A DNA stretch of 64,000 nucleotides, from the NCBI RefSeq assembly GCF_001742145.1, contig NZ_CP015749.1, forward strand, positions 4,588,001-4,652,000. The letters are read 5' to 3'. Below, piece after piece: positions 20,085 through 29,956 of this stretch. The position numbers were made by a program, and so were the translations under genes. Numbering within the stretch: the first letter of the stretch is position 1; each line of letters starts with the position of its first letter. The notes under the pieces were generated by a model, which saw only the letters and a program-made list of their open reading frames with translations, made no database searches and was not told the origin of the DNA. The DNA comes from Pectobacterium parmentieri (GTDB taxonomy: Bacteria; Pseudomonadota; Gammaproteobacteria; Enterobacterales; Enterobacteriaceae).

Positions 20085-23000
20085 ATGGCGAATTTTTTTG
20101 TCGACCGTCCTATTTTTGCGTGGGTGCTGGCTATCCTTCTCAGCCTGTGCGGTATGTTGGCGATCAAGTCATTACCGTTGGAACAATATCCCGATCTGGC
20201 GCCGCCCAGTGTAAGGATCACGGCGAGTTACCCCGGTGCGTCGGCACAGACGCTGGAAAATACCGTGACACAGGTTATCGAGCAGAGCATGACCGGGCTG
20301 GATAACCTGATGTACATGTCTTCGGACAGCAGTAACACCGGGCAGGCGCGAATCATGCTGACCTTTGAAGCTGGCACTGACCCCGATGAAGCCCGCCAGC
20401 AGGTGCAAAACCAACTGCAATCTGCTACCCGCAAGCTGCCGCAGGACGTGCAGCAGCAGGGTGTCACCGTGAGTAAAACGGGTGATACCAATATCCTGAT
20501 GGTCGCGTTTGTCTCTACCGATGGCAGCATGGATAAACAGGATATCTCTGATTATGTCGCGACAAATATTCAGGAGCCGATCAGCCGCATCAGTGGGGTG
20601 GGCGAGGTTGATTCCTATGGCTCGCAGTATGCGATGCGCATCTGGCTGGATCCGGCCAAGCTGATGGATTACGCACTGACGACCAGTGACGTGGTGCGGG
20701 CGATCGAATCGCAGAACAGTCAGGTCTCGGTGGGGCAAGTCGGCGGTGTACCGTCGGTGGATAATCAGGCGCTCAACGCGACGATCAACGCGCAATCTTT
20801 GTTACAGACGCCGCAGCAGTTTCGCGATATTACGCTGCGGGTCAACCAAGACGGTTCTGCCGTGACGCTGGCCAATGTTGCGGAAGTGGAACTGGGTTCT
20901 GAACGCTACGATTTTCTCAGTCGTTTTAACGGTCAGGCTGCCTCCGGTCTGGGCGTAAAATTGGCGTCTGGCGCAAATGAGCTGGAAACCGATAAACGCG
21001 TCAGAGAACGTATCGAGGAGCTATCGCAATACTTCCCGCACGGGCTGGAAGCCAAAATCGCCTTCGAGACATCCCCTTTCGTTAAAGCCTCTATCACCGA
21101 TGTGGTGAAAACCCTGTTTGAAGCGGTACTGCTGGTCTTTTTGGTGATGTACCTGTTCTTACAGAATTTCCGCGCCACGCTTATTCCCACGATTGCCGTG
21201 CCGGTGGTGTTGCTCGGCACGTTTGCCGTGCTGTATGCCTTCGGCTTTAGCCTGAACACGTTAACGATGTTTGCGATGGTGCTGGCGATTGGCCTGTTGG
21301 TGGACGATGCCATCGTGGTGGTGGAAAACGTGGAGCGGGTGATGAGCGAAGAGGGGCTTTCGCCACGCGACGCGACGCGAAAATCGATGGGACAGGTACA
21401 GGGGGCGTTGGTTGGGATTGCGCTGGTGCTGTCTGCCGTGTTTGTGCCGATGGCCTTCTTTGGCGGTACTACGGGGGCGATTTACCGCCAGTTCTCTGTC
21501 ACGATTGTGACGTCAATGATTTTGTCGGTGCTGGTGGCGATGATTCTGACGCCCGCGCTGTGTGCGACGCTACTCAAGCCGCTCGCCAAAGGCCAACACC
21601 CCGGTCGTAAAGGCTTCTTCGGCTGGTTTAACCGGAGCTTTACCCGCACGTCGCTGGGCTATGAGCGTGGCGTTGGCAAGATACTGGTCAACAGCGGGCG
21701 CTGGCTGCTGCTTTATATGGGCATCATCGGGATTATGGCCTTCCTATTTTTCCGGCTGCCAACTTCGTTTTTGCCGCAGGAAGATCGGGGCGTGTTCACG
21801 ACACAAGTGCAGCTTCCACCGGGTTCCACGCAACAACAGACCCTACAGGTGGTCAACAAGATCGAGCAGTATTATCTCACGCAGGAAAAGGACACGGTGA
21901 CGTCCGTATTTTCCACCATTGGCTCAGGGCCGGGTGGTAACGGGCAGAACGTGGCGCGGCTGTTTGTGCGTCTTAAAGACTGGAAGGAGCGTACCACGCC
22001 GGAGAGCAGTTCGTTTGCTGTGATCGAACGCGCGACCAAAGAATTTCGCGCTATCAAGGAAGCGCGAGTATTCGCCAGTAGCCCGCCATCGATTAACGGT
22101 TTGGGCAGCGCTGCGGGTTTCGCTATGCGGTTACAGGATCGCGCTGGATTAGGGCACGATGCGTTGATGGCAGCGCGAGATCAATTGCTGAATATGGCTG
22201 ACAGCAACCGCGAACTGACGCGCGTGCGCCACAACGGGTTGGATGACAGCGCACAGTTGCGGATTCATATCGACCAGCGCAAAGCACAGGCGCTGGGGGT
22301 CTCGGTGGATGATATTAACAGCACGCTGAAAACGGGCTGGGGCTCGACCTATGTGAATGACTTCCTTGACCGTGGTCGGGTGAAGAAAGTCTACGTTCAG
22401 GCGGCAGCGAAGTTCCGCATGCTGCCGGACGATATCAGCAAATGGTATGTACGCAGCAACCGCGGCGGCATGGTGCCGTTCAGCGCGTTTGCACAAACCG
22501 TCTGGGAAACTGGCTCGCCGCGCCTTGAGCGTTACAACGGCTATTCGTCGCTGGAAATTGTCGGCGAAGCGACACCGGGTGTCAGCACGGGTACGGCAAT
22601 GACGATCATGGAGTCGCTGGTGGCGAAGCTGCCGGAAGGTTTTGGGTTAGAGTGGACGGGGATGTCCTTGCAGGAACGGTTGAGCGGGGCGCAGGCTCCG
22701 GCGCTGTATGCGATTTCGCTGCTGGTGGTGTTTCTGTGTCTGGCTGCGCTGTATGAAAGCTGGACAGTGCCGTTCTCCGTCATGCTGGTGGTGCCGATGG
22801 GCGTGCTCGGGGCGCTGGTGGCGACCTGGGCGCGCGGTTTGGAAAACGATGTCTATTTTCAGGTTGGGCTACTGACGGTGGTCGGGCTATCGGCGAAGAA
22901 CGCCATTCTGATTGTGGAATTTGCCAACGAGATGAACCAGAAAGGGAAGGATCTGGTTGAGGCCACGCTGGAGGCTTCCCGTCAGCGGCTGCGGCCAATT

Positions 23001-23195
23001 TTGATGACCTCACTGGCGTTTATCTTCGGCGTCCTGCCGATGGCGACTAGCAGCGGTGCAGGCTCAGCCAGCCAGCATGCGGTGGGAACGGGCGTGATCG
23101 GCGGCATGTTAGCCGCGACCTTCCTCGCCATCTTCTTCGTGCCGCTGTTCTTTGTCGTGGTGCGTCGTCGCTTCCCGCTGAAGGAGAAAGGATGA
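20085..23195 (+). CDS. acrD: RND multidrug efflux transporter AcrD
   Basis: Inner-membrane proton-driven RND pump, exporting aminoglycosides and other amphiphiles with AcrA and TolC in E. coli. The 1036 residues start [19 protein letters not shown] and match AcrD nearly end to end (1037 in E. coli). Proton-relay residues are visible as the DD pair in [16 protein letters not shown] (helix 4) and the Lys in [16 protein letters not shown] (helix 10). GAGGAGTG precedes ATG 20085. No membrane-fusion gene lies beside it, as is normal for acrD, which borrows AcrA. Confidence 0.94.
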   Translation: MANFFVDRPIFAWVLAILLSLCGMLAIKSLPLEQYPDLAPPSVRITASYPGASAQTLENTVTQVIEQSMTGLDNLMYMSSDSSNTGQARIMLTFEAGTDPDEARQQVQNQLQSATRKLPQDVQQQGVTVSKTGDTNILMVAFVSTDGSMDKQDISDYVATNIQEPISRISGVGEVDSYGSQYAMRIWLDPAKLMDYALTTSDVVRAIESQNSQVSVGQVGGVPSVDNQALNATINAQSLLQTPQQFRDITLRVNQDGSAVTLANVAEVELGSERYDFLSRFNGQAASGLGVKLASGANELETDKRVRERIEELSQYFPHGLEAKIAFETSPFVKASITDVVKTLFEAVLLVFLVMYLFLQNFRATLIPTIAVPVVLLGTFAVLYAFGFSLNTLTMFAMVLAIGLLVDDAIVVVENVERVMSEEGLSPRDATRKSMGQVQGALVGIALVLSAVFVPMAFFGGTTGAIYRQFSVTIVTSMILSVLVAMILTPALCATLLKPLAKGQHPGRKGFFGWFNRSFTRTSLGYERGVGKILVNSGRWLLLYMGIIGIMAFLFFRLPTSFLPQEDRGVFTTQVQLPPGSTQQQTLQVVNKIEQYYLTQEKDTVTSVFSTIGSGPGGNGQNVARLFVRLKDWKERTTPESSSFAVIERATKEFRAIKEARVFASSPPSINGLGSAAGFAMRLQDRAGLGHDALMAARDQLLNMADSNRELTRVRHNGLDDSAQLRIHIDQRKAQALGVSVDDINSTLKTGWGSTYVNDFLDRGRVKKVYVQAAAKFRMLPDDISKWYVRSNRGGMVPFSAFAQTVWETGSPRLERYNGYSSLEIVGEATPGVSTGTAMTIMESLVAKLPEGFGLEWTGMSLQERLSGAQAPALYAISLLVVFLCLAALYESWTVPFSVMLVVPMGVLGALVATWARGLENDVYFQVGLLTVVGLSAKNAILIVEFANEMNQKGKDLVEATLEASRQRLRPILMTSLAFIFGVLPMATSSGAGSASQHAVGTGVIGGMLAATFLAIFFVPLFFVVVRRRFPLKEKG

Positions 23196-23227
23196 TAATG
23201 CCACGATTTTTGTTACCACAAGAGTAT

Positions 23228-23251
23228 GGAGTAATGCGTTCGCATTACTCC
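23228..23251 (+). terminator. Stem-loop downstream of acrD
   Basis: GGAGTAATGCG and CGCATTACTCC face each other with almost no spacer, giving a stable hairpin 33 bp after the acrD stop. No T-run follows, so it may be a weak terminator or a protective 3' structure. Confidence 0.5.
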
Positions 23252-23326
23252 TGCTGTTCAATCCTGAGAATGTTACCGTCATCAATGATGGTGATTCTGG
23301 AATATATTTAAACGATAAGGGAATAT

Positions 23327-23736
23327 ATGAGAGTTAATAATAAAATCGTTTTTTTTTTACTTCCATAGCGATAATAGTATGTGTTTTTTTTAAATTATTG
23401 ACGATTGATAGTCTTTCTTACAAAAGAGACAATTGGTTTTATGATCGTTTCTTTTCAATGGAAGTGATAAGGGAGGTCCCCCTTATCTCCCAGAACTACG
23501 TTATAACTTACTCAGCCCATGATGGTAACAAACCTGAGACGAATACCCTGTTTTTTACGGGAGCGAGCGATCGGTCTGAGCTCGAAAACTACTTAATAGT
23601 TAAGCGGTTTGTGCCTGAAGTTATCGATGCTAATACGGTCCGTTGGCATTCGCCAGATTATAGTGAATATGATGTTTACCTGAGTGTTTACCCTGATAAA
23701 GAAGAAATTATTATGGCGGCTATCAGTCTTGATTAG
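23327..23736 (+). pseudogene. Small membrane-anchored protein interrupted at a T10 run
   Basis: ATG 23327 follows AAGGG and reads MRVNNKIV before a run of ten T (23349-23358), after which this frame stops at once. The frame that opens after the run is offset by two and continues to 23736. Adding one T, or removing two, joins them into a 136-residue protein: a TM helix (FFFTSIAIIVCVFFKLL) and then a soluble domain beginning LTIDSLSYKRDNWFYDRF. I do not recognise the domain. The gene could be phase-variable, rescued by transcriptional slippage on the T-run, a pseudogene, or a sequencing error. Low GC content suggests accessory DNA. Confidence 0.65.
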
Positions 23737-23954
23737 GGACATTGAATATATATCCGTAATAATTAACGCTGCATGTGCGGTGGTTTTCCCGATTACCATC
23801 GTGGTGGGTGTGATTGGTGCAGTTCGTGTGGATACGACCAGTGGAAACCGAAACATGCACGTATGTGAAACTTATTCGCTGTGCTCATCCAGCGAGCTAA
23901 CGCCTGTACACCGTCACCACGCCTCTGTAGCGGTTTTATTACAAATTTTGTATT

Positions 23955-23973
23955 TTAGTCATCAAACTGTAAA
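23955..23973 (+). promoter_or_regulatory. Candidate Pho box upstream of alkaline phosphatase
   Basis: TAGTCAT-CAAA-CTGTAAA gives two heptamers starting 11 bp apart, the repeat period of PhoB sites (consensus CTGTCAT), matching 5 and 5 of 7 positions. It lies about 55 bp before ATG 24025, a position suited to activation. PhoB control is inferred. Confidence 0.4.
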
Positions 23974-23986
23974 AAAAAGTAACTAC

Positions 23987-24023
23987 GTTATGTCCTGCTA
24001 AACTACGCAACCAAGGACATAAC
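23987..24023 (+). promoter_or_regulatory. Inverted repeat covering the Shine-Dalgarno
   Basis: GTTATGTCC (23987-23995) and GGACATAAC (24015-24023) are perfect 9-bp arms around 19 nt. The right arm contains the AAGGAC ribosome-binding site and ends one base before the start codon. If the left arm is transcribed, it would hide the site; if not, the repeat could be a protein-binding operator. Confidence 0.5.
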
Positions 24024-24024
24024 A

Positions 24025-25770
24025 ATGAAAGCTCGCTGGTTACTGCCTTTACTGATTTCTGCTGCGCTGCCAGGAATGGTGCAGGCTCAGGCCATTTATC
24101 CCATTGACCGCGCCACCATGCTGGCGGGCGGGAAATTCGATTTTAAAGTCGAGTTTGATGAAGTGCTGAAACCGGAAGATATCCGGATTCTGATCAACGG
24201 CAAAGATTACCAGCAGGCGCTGGGTAAAACGGCCTCATTTGTTGAACGTGAAGATGGCGGCAATGCTTCCACGATCTGGCTGCGAGACGTGAACCTGCCT
24301 GAAGCAGGCAAGTATGTGGTAGAAGCGGAAGCCAAAGGCAAGAAAACGCAGGTGAACTGGGACGTTTATTCGGCCTCCGGCCCGCGTAAAGCCAAGAACG
24401 TGATTCTGTTCATCGGCGATGGCCTGTCTGTCGCACACCGTACCGGCGCGCGTATCCTGTCCAAAGGCGTGACGGAAGGGAAAGCAGACGGTCGTCTGGC
24501 GATTGATGACCTGCAATATATGGCGTTTGGCGGTACTTCCAGTACTGACTCTATCGCGGCCGACAGCGCCAACACCATGAGTGCTTACATGACTGGCCAC
24601 AAATCCGGTGTGAATGCGCTGGGTGTGTACGTCAGCCGTAGCAAAAATTCACTGGATCACCCAAAGCAGGAAACGCTGGGTGAACTGCTGACCCGTTCTA
24701 CCAAAATGTCTGTTGGTGTCGTCAGCGATGCTGAACTTCAGGATGCGACGCCTGCCGCTGTCGTTTCGCACACTCGCCGCCGCGCGGATAAAGCCGAAAT
24801 TGTCGAGATGTTCTACAACGTGCAGCCTACGGTCATGTTGGGCGGTGGTTCTGCCTACTTCCTGCCGAAAAGCACGCCGGGTTCAAAGCGTAAAGACGAA
24901 ACCAACTACGTTGAGAAATTCCAGCAGGCGGGTTACTCACTGGTTACCGATGCGGATTCTCTGAAGAAAAACGCTGCACAGGCCACCAAGCTGCTGGGGC
25001 TGTTCCACACCGGTAATATGGACGGCGTGATGGATCGTCGTTTCCTGAAAAACGACGTAGCCAAGAAATTCCCCAACCAGCCTGATCTGACCGAAATGAC
25101 GCAGGCGGCGCTGGATGTGCTGTCCAAAAATAAAGACGGCTTCTTCCTGATGGTGGAATCCGCGCTGATCGACAAAGCCTCTCACCCGCTGGATTGGGAA
25201 CGTGCGTTTACGAACACCATCATGCTGGATCAGTCTGTCGCGATCGCCAAGAAGTTCGTGGAGAAGAACCCAGACACGATGATCATCGTCACGGGTGACC
25301 ATACGCACGGTCTGTCTATCATCGGTACGGTAGATGACAGCAAGCCAGGCACCGAGATGCGCGAGAAAGTCGGCGTGTATGAAGATGCGGGCTATCCGAA
25401 TTACAAGGATACCAACAAGGACGGTTACCCGGATGATTTGAACGTCTCCAAACGTCTGGCTGTGTTCTTCAACAACTACCCAGACTATTACGAAACGTTC
25501 CGTCCGAAGCTGGATGGTCAGTTCGTTCCTGCTATCAAGAACGAAAAAGATGAGTACATTGCCAACAAAGCCTACGAGAAAGTGCCGGGTGCGGTATTCC
25601 GTGAAGGGATCCTGCCACGCTCTTCCGATACCGGTGTTCATGCCGTTGACGATATGGTGATTCAGGCGAGCGGCCCAGGTGCAGAACGTATCCGTGGCTA
25701 CATGGAAAACACCGATCTGTTCCGCGTGATTGTCGATGCACTGGCGGTAAAACCGCAAGACAAGAAGTAA
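24025..25770 (+). CDS. Secreted PhoA-superfamily alkaline phosphatase
   Basis: A 581-residue periplasmic phosphatase. The signal peptide covers about residues 1-22 (ending GMVQAQA). A small beta-rich domain (about 25-115) precedes the catalytic fold, which starts at KNVILFIGDGLS with the first metal-binding Asp. The nucleophile is S176 in STDSIAADSANTMSAYMTG. Later metal ligands appear in FLMVESALIDKASHPLDWE (Glu, Asp, His) and VTGDHTHGLS. It is longer than E. coli PhoA (471) and lacks its disulfide pattern. The next gene starts 12 bp downstream, suggesting an operon with the ABC exporter genes. Confidence 0.9.
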   Translation: MKARWLLPLLISAALPGMVQAQAIYPIDRATMLAGGKFDFKVEFDEVLKPEDIRILINGKDYQQALGKTASFVEREDGGNASTIWLRDVNLPEAGKYVVEAEAKGKKTQVNWDVYSASGPRKAKNVILFIGDGLSVAHRTGARILSKGVTEGKADGRLAIDDLQYMAFGGTSSTDSIAADSANTMSAYMTGHKSGVNALGVYVSRSKNSLDHPKQETLGELLTRSTKMSVGVVSDAELQDATPAAVVSHTRRRADKAEIVEMFYNVQPTVMLGGGSAYFLPKSTPGSKRKDETNYVEKFQQAGYSLVTDADSLKKNAAQATKLLGLFHTGNMDGVMDRRFLKNDVAKKFPNQPDLTEMTQAALDVLSKNKDGFFLMVESALIDKASHPLDWERAFTNTIMLDQSVAIAKKFVEKNPDTMIIVTGDHTHGLSIIGTVDDSKPGTEMREKVGVYEDAGYPNYKDTNKDGYPDDLNVSKRLAVFFNNYPDYYETFRPKLDGQFVPAIKNEKDEYIANKAYEKVPGAVFREGILPRSSDTGVHAVDDMVIQASGPGAERIRGYMENTDLFRVIVDALAVKPQDKK

Positions 25771-25782
25771 TCCTACGACGCT

Positions 25783-26262
25783 ATGAATAATGCGAAATGT
25801 AGCAAAGCGGGGGCAACCCCGCTTTTATTCTCTTGGCTGCGTGCGGTGTTGGTGCTGTTCCTCCTCGGCGGCACCGCACCCGTGAACGCTGCGCAGTCAG
25901 AACTCTCCTTCGATAAGCTGTATGCCTCTTATGGCGTGCTAGGTCTTGAATTCTCCAATGACGTCAAAGCACTTTCCGGTAAACGGGTAAAGATGCACGG
26001 CTTTATGGCACCGCCGCTCAAGGCGGAGTCACAGTTCTTTGTACTCACTAAAATGCCGATGGCGCTGTGTCCCTTCTGTTCGTCTGATGCGGACTGGCCC
26101 GAAGATATCGTTGTGGTCTATCTCGCCAAACGTCAGACCTTCGTACAGAACAACACCATGATTGAAGTAGAAGGTGTGCTGGAGCACGGATCGTGGACCG
26201 ATCCTGAAACGGGTTTTGTCAGCCTGCTGCGACTGCGTGAAGCCACGTTCGATACCCTTTAG
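25783..26262 (+). CDS. Exported CxxC protein of an ABC-transporter operon (DUF3299-like)
   Basis: A 159-residue protein with a hydrophobic signal segment (about 17-37, ending APVNAAQ). It then has a compact OB-like domain with MHGFMAPP and the motif ALCPFCSSDADWPED, whose CxxC may bind metal or form a disulfide. It resembles the small DUF3299-type proteins encoded beside ABC exporters in zinc-regulated operons of pseudomonads (from memory). It lies between the phosphatase gene and the ATPase gene, with 8-12 bp gaps. Its role is unknown; a metal-linked periplasmic accessory is the best guess. Confidence 0.7.
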   Translation: MNNAKCSKAGATPLLFSWLRAVLVLFLLGGTAPVNAAQSELSFDKLYASYGVLGLEFSNDVKALSGKRVKMHGFMAPPLKAESQFFVLTKMPMALCPFCSSDADWPEDIVVVYLAKRQTFVQNNTMIEVEGVLEHGSWTDPETGFVSLLRLREATFDTL

Positions 26263-26270
26263 GAGCGCTA

Positions 26271-26963
26271 ATGGCTGAGTTATTGATTCAACACCTGAGT
26301 GTGACCTTCCCTGATACCTCAGAGGCCGTGCTGGATATTCCCGCGTTGTCGATTCGTTCCGGCGAGCGCGTGGCGGTGATGGGGCCTTCTGGCTCCGGTA
26401 AGACCACGCTGGTGAATGCTATCACTGGCATGGATCACAGCGGGACGGGTCAGGTGCAGTGGGAAAAGCAGGATATCTGGCAGTTGAACGAAGCGGAACG
26501 TGACCGCTGGCGGGCACAGCATATCGGGCTGGTGATGCAGGACTTCCATCTTTTCCCTGGCCTGAATGCCATAGAGAACGTCTTGTTGCCCGCACAGTTT
26601 CACCACTGGCGGATACCGGCATCGCTCAGGCAACGGGCGGTAGATTTGCTGGCTCAGGTAGGGTTGGATACGGGGAAACGCCCGATTGAGGTGTTATCAC
26701 GTGGCGAGAAGCAACGGGTTGCGGTAGCAAGAGCCTTGCTCAGCAAGCCGGACATCATCGTCGCCGATGAGCCAACTGCCAGTCTGGATGCGCAGAGCGG
26801 TGAGCAGATTGCTGACCTGCTGGTGACGCTGGCGCGCGAGAGTCGTGCAACGCTTATCGCCATTACGCACGATGCGCGTCTGGCTTCACAAATGTCGCGC
26901 TGTATTCAACTGGAAAAAGGACGCCTCGTGGCGGACAAGCCCTATCAGGAGGATCGTGCATGA
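26271..26963 (+). CDS. ABC transporter ATPase, LolD/MacB type
   Basis: A 230-residue nucleotide-binding subunit. Walker A is GPSGSGKTTLVN near residue 38, the Q-loop lies near VMQDFHLFPGL, the signature is LSRGEKQRVAVARAL (Gly to Arg at position 3 of the classical LSGGQ), Walker B is IIVADEPTASLD, and the switch His is in AITHDARL. It overlaps the permease gene by four bases (ATGA), so the two are translationally coupled. The LolD/MacB class drives periplasmic mechanical work or extrusion rather than import. Confidence 0.92.
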   Translation: MAELLIQHLSVTFPDTSEAVLDIPALSIRSGERVAVMGPSGSGKTTLVNAITGMDHSGTGQVQWEKQDIWQLNEAERDRWRAQHIGLVMQDFHLFPGLNAIENVLLPAQFHHWRIPASLRQRAVDLLAQVGLDTGKRPIEVLSRGEKQRVAVARALLSKPDIIVADEPTASLDAQSGEQIADLLVTLARESRATLIAITHDARLASQMSRCIQLEKGRLVADKPYQEDRA

Positions 26964-28309
26964 TTCCGTGGCGTCTTATCTGGGTCGACTGGCGTCGGCT
27001 GTGGCCGGGTGTGCTGGTCGTGGTGTTGCTGATCGCCGTGGCGACAGCATTAAGTATTTCAGTGAGCTTGCAGGAAAGAGCATTACGCATGGGCAGCGCT
27101 AAGGCTGCCGATCGTTTTGATTTGGTCATCGGTGCGCCGGGAAGCGAAACACAGCTCGTGCTGTCATCCGTATTTTTGCAACCCTCTGCGCTAACGTTGA
27201 TTCCCGCGCAGGTGTTAACCGATCTGGAGAAAAATCCGCTGGTGGCGTGGGCCGCCCCGGTTGCATTCGGTGATTTCTATCAGGGGATGCCGATTATCGG
27301 CACCACGCCGCCGCTGGTGACGGATAACGGCAAGAGACAGCTCACCGCCGGACGCCTCTTCAACGACGGTTTTGAAGCTGTGGTCGGCGCACAAACCGGG
27401 CTGACGGTGGGGAGTACATTTAGTCCCATTCATGGTCAGGTAGGAACGGAAGGGGCGCACGCGCATGATAATGTCATCTATACCGTTGTCGGCGTGCTAC
27501 CCGCGGACGGCAGCGCATGGGATAAAGCGATTCTGGTGCCGGTGAATGCCGTATGGCGAGTACACGGTATCCATCCACCACATGATGCGCATCACGATGA
27601 ACACGGCCATGATCACGATGATGAACATCACGACGACGCTGGCGTGACACATTCACCTGATGAGGAACATCACTCTGAAGGTGAAGAACATCATGATGAG
27701 GCCGCGAATCCGGCTACGGCAGCACATGATGACGACCATAGCGATGTGGAAGCACACGAGCACAAACATCAGGCGGGATTGCCTGCGATTGTCGTGAAAC
27801 CAAAAACAATCGCAGGGGCTTATCAACTGCGTTCGCTGTATCGCAGCAACACGACGCTGGCGGTGTTCCCCGGCGAAGTGCTGGTGAAGCTCTATTCAAT
27901 GCTGGGTGATATCCGCGAACTACTGACCTATATCTCGCTAGGGACACAGGGATTGGTGGGCGTGGCCGTGGCGATGGTGGCGGTTATCCACCTGCGGCAG
28001 CGGCAGAAACAGATCGGTGCGCTCCGGGCTTTTGGCGCACCGCGCTACGGCATTTTTACGCTGATCTGGAGCGGGCTGATGTCGCTGGTGAGTGTTGGCG
28101 TATTGCTGGGTGTTGGCTTGGGCTACCTTGCGGCACGTGCGATTGCGGTGGTTATGAGCGAGAGAAGCGGCTTTGTTCTGCCGGTGACGTTGGAATGGGA
28201 AGATATCCACTTCATCCTGCTTCTATTGCTGGTCGCTGCTGTCGTCCTCACGATCCCCGCGATGCTATCTTACCGACAGTCCCCTGCTACGGCGCTTCGA
28301 GGGGAATAA
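26960..28309 (+). CDS. FtsX/MacB-type ABC permease with His-rich loop
   Basis: A 449-residue permease. One N-terminal helix (about 13-33) is followed by a large periplasmic domain (34-310) and three C-terminal helices (about 330-350, 372-398, 415-437) of the FtsX fold. Within the periplasmic domain, residues about 204-273 form an insertion rich in His, Asp and Glu, with about 19 histidines in 66 residues, as expected of a divalent-metal sensor or sink. It pairs with the ATPase encoded just upstream. Similar transporters occur in Zur-controlled operons (zrg genes of Vibrio and a Pseudomonas operon, from memory). Zinc is likely, since the linked phosphatase is a zinc enzyme. Confidence 0.85.
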   Translation: MIPWRLIWVDWRRLWPGVLVVVLLIAVATALSISVSLQERALRMGSAKAADRFDLVIGAPGSETQLVLSSVFLQPSALTLIPAQVLTDLEKNPLVAWAAPVAFGDFYQGMPIIGTTPPLVTDNGKRQLTAGRLFNDGFEAVVGAQTGLTVGSTFSPIHGQVGTEGAHAHDNVIYTVVGVLPADGSAWDKAILVPVNAVWRVHGIHPPHDAHHDEHGHDHDDEHHDDAGVTHSPDEEHHSEGEEHHDEAANPATAAHDDDHSDVEAHEHKHQAGLPAIVVKPKTIAGAYQLRSLYRSNTTLAVFPGEVLVKLYSMLGDIRELLTYISLGTQGLVGVAVAMVAVIHLRQRQKQIGALRAFGAPRYGIFTLIWSGLMSLVSVGVLLGVGLGYLAARAIAVVMSERSGFVLPVTLEWEDIHFILLLLLVAAVVLTIPAMLSYRQSPATALRGE

Positions 28310-28370
28310 GTGTGGCGAACAAGTGAGTCGACTCAATGCGTTGACTCATTCGCTAGGCTAGGCCGTATTG

Positions 28371-28401
28371 GCATCGGGCGCGTTGTTTTGGCGTCCGATG
28401 C
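28371..28401 (+). terminator. Hairpin after the ABC permease gene
   Basis: GCATCGGGCGC and GCGTCCGATGC pair with one G-T wobble around a 9-nt loop and are followed by TGTCTTTCC. It lies 62 bp beyond the permease stop and separates two putative operons. Confidence 0.65.
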
Positions 28402-28551
28402 TGTCTTTCCCCACCTGTAGCCCCCCGTTTGAACCGCGAGTAAAATGAAAAGCTTATTCTATGGCTAGCTCAAACCGTAGGCAGCGGCATATACTCCGGC
28501 TACGAGTAAGCAAATGATATTCCCTCCTCGGTACGGTCAACACGGATTGTT

Positions 28552-29433
28552 ATGTTAAAGAACGGTTTTACCTTTTTGGGGCTGTGTTTAGTGCTACAGC
28601 CTGTCGCAGCGCTACCCGTTACGGAAGCTAAGGTTAACGGGATGACGGAAATTAATGTCGACGGTGGCAATTTTTACGTGGGTTCCGTCTTTGGCCCAGA
28701 AGACTATGCGGCCCATGCCAACACGTCGATTCCCTCCTTTTTCATGACGCAAACAGAAATCACCTATCAGCAGTACCATGCGCTGCAAGACTGGGCGGAC
28801 GCGCACGGCTATCAGCTTAGCGGTGGCTGCAATGGCGCGACGTTTGAAGATTGTCTGTCGCCTGAACAAGATGGTGGGCAGCACCCTGTCACCAATGTTT
28901 CATGGTGGGATGCGGTAATTTTTGCCAATGCGCTCAGTGAGCGGCAGCAACTGCAACCTCGTTATCTCACTATTGACGGTAAGACGCTGAAGCGTGCCCC
29001 AGAAGACGATAACGATAAGCTGATGCGCGAGGATTTGCAGGCATCGGGTTACCGCTTGCCGACGTTGGCAGAATGGCACATGGCAGCCAGAGGGGGCCAA
29101 AAGGGGCTTGCGGATGCCACTTACGGCTCTCGCTATGCAGGCAGCGAACAGTCGGAGCGTGTGGCGCACTTTCCCTCGGATAGGCAATCGTTTGGTACGG
29201 TGCCAGTGGCATCGAAGCGCCCCAACTCACTGGGTCTTTACGACATGAGCGGTAATGTCTCTGAGTGGTTGAATGAGCCCTATGCGGTGGAGGGCGGCAA
29301 AACGATGTTCTACTTTTGCGGCGGAAGTTATCTGGAACAAGTGCATAGCCTGGCAAGCTGCGATCTGCATACGCCCGGCTTTTTCATGCCGGATATCGGT
29401 TTTCGATTGGTAAGGACGCGTGGTGATAAATAA
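28552..29433 (+). CDS. Exported FGE/SUMF1-like domain protein
   Basis: A 293-residue protein with a signal peptide (about 1-20) and a formylglycine-generating-enzyme (SUMF1) fold. Typical blocks are FFMTQTEITYQQYHALQDW, HPVTNVSWWDAVIFANALS, GYRLPTLAEWHMAARGG, LGLYDMSGNVSEWLNEP and DIGFRLVRT. Most bacterial members are not sulfatase activators; many bind ligands or modify other targets. No sulfatase is encoded nearby, although an alkaline phosphatase of the same superfamily lies 3 kb upstream. It overlaps the next gene by 14 bp. Confidence 0.82.
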   Translation: MLKNGFTFLGLCLVLQPVAALPVTEAKVNGMTEINVDGGNFYVGSVFGPEDYAAHANTSIPSFFMTQTEITYQQYHALQDWADAHGYQLSGGCNGATFEDCLSPEQDGGQHPVTNVSWWDAVIFANALSERQQLQPRYLTIDGKTLKRAPEDDNDKLMREDLQASGYRLPTLAEWHMAARGGQKGLADATYGSRYAGSEQSERVAHFPSDRQSFGTVPVASKRPNSLGLYDMSGNVSEWLNEPYAVEGGKTMFYFCGGSYLEQVHSLASCDLHTPGFFMPDIGFRLVRTRGDK

Positions 29434-29956
29434 ATTCGTTGGTGGGGTGGCACTTTGTGCTATCAGCAGCACTGCCGCGGCGCTGTCGCCCGTGGTGCTG
29501 AAAGACGGCATCAACCAACTGGATCTGAATCAGGATGGTGGGCAAGACTATGTTGTCGTGGCCCAATTTGACAACAATACCTCGCATCCTCATCTCGGGC
29601 TGACGTTCTTTATACAACGGCCGGATGGCGGACACAGCATTATGCCGGTTGCCAACAGTAATACATTTACCTGGTTTGACTATCGACTGTCCGCTGCGGC
29701 GGATTTTCTGGTGCAGGATAATCAACTGTTCCTGTCTGGCGGTCGCTACTTTCTGGTATCGGCAAGGAAGGAAGGGGAAAACGCATTTGATCCCGCAAAA
29801 GTGATTTTGACGATTTACGGTTTCAGTTCGTCGCAGGACGATCCGGGTGTGCCGTTGTATGAATGGTCAGAACGCAAGCGCGTGGTAACGCAAAATGCCT
29901 ATCAATCCGTTGATGAGGCCTACAAGGAAGTCAGTGAGGCGATGCTAGAAAAATGA
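29420..29956 (+). CDS. Exported 18-kDa protein, possibly CarG-like
   Basis: A 178-residue protein with a signal peptide (about 1-21, ending STAAALS) and an Asp/Asn-rich beta segment, GINQLDLNQDGGQDYVVVAQ, followed by TFFIQRPDGGHSIMPV. Two GTG starts are possible (29420 and 29423) after AAGGA. The look recalls the CarG/CpmJ-type proteins known beside carbapenem clusters of Pectobacterium and Photorhabdus and also found without them. This is a recollection, not a search result. It overlaps both neighbours, so the three genes form one unit. Confidence 0.6.
   Translation: MVINKFVGGVALCAISSTAAALSPVVLKDGINQLDLNQDGGQDYVVVAQFDNNTSHPHLGLTFFIQRPDGGHSIMPVANSNTFTWFDYRLSAAADFLVQDNQLFLSGGRYFLVSARKEGENAFDPAKVILTIYGFSSSQDDPGVPLYEWSERKRVVTQNAYQSVDEAYKEVSEAMLEK

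Noticed and set aside
23684..24001. 105-codon frame overlapping the T-tract gene
   Set aside because: It has one hydrophobic stretch but no ribosome site or recognisable homology, and it runs through the probable phosphatase promoter. It may be a decayed gene, but this cannot be supported.
24937..25758. Minus-strand frame of 273 codons inside the phosphatase gene
   Set aside because: Antisense of a clearly functional gene, with the biased His/Arg-rich composition of a mirror frame.
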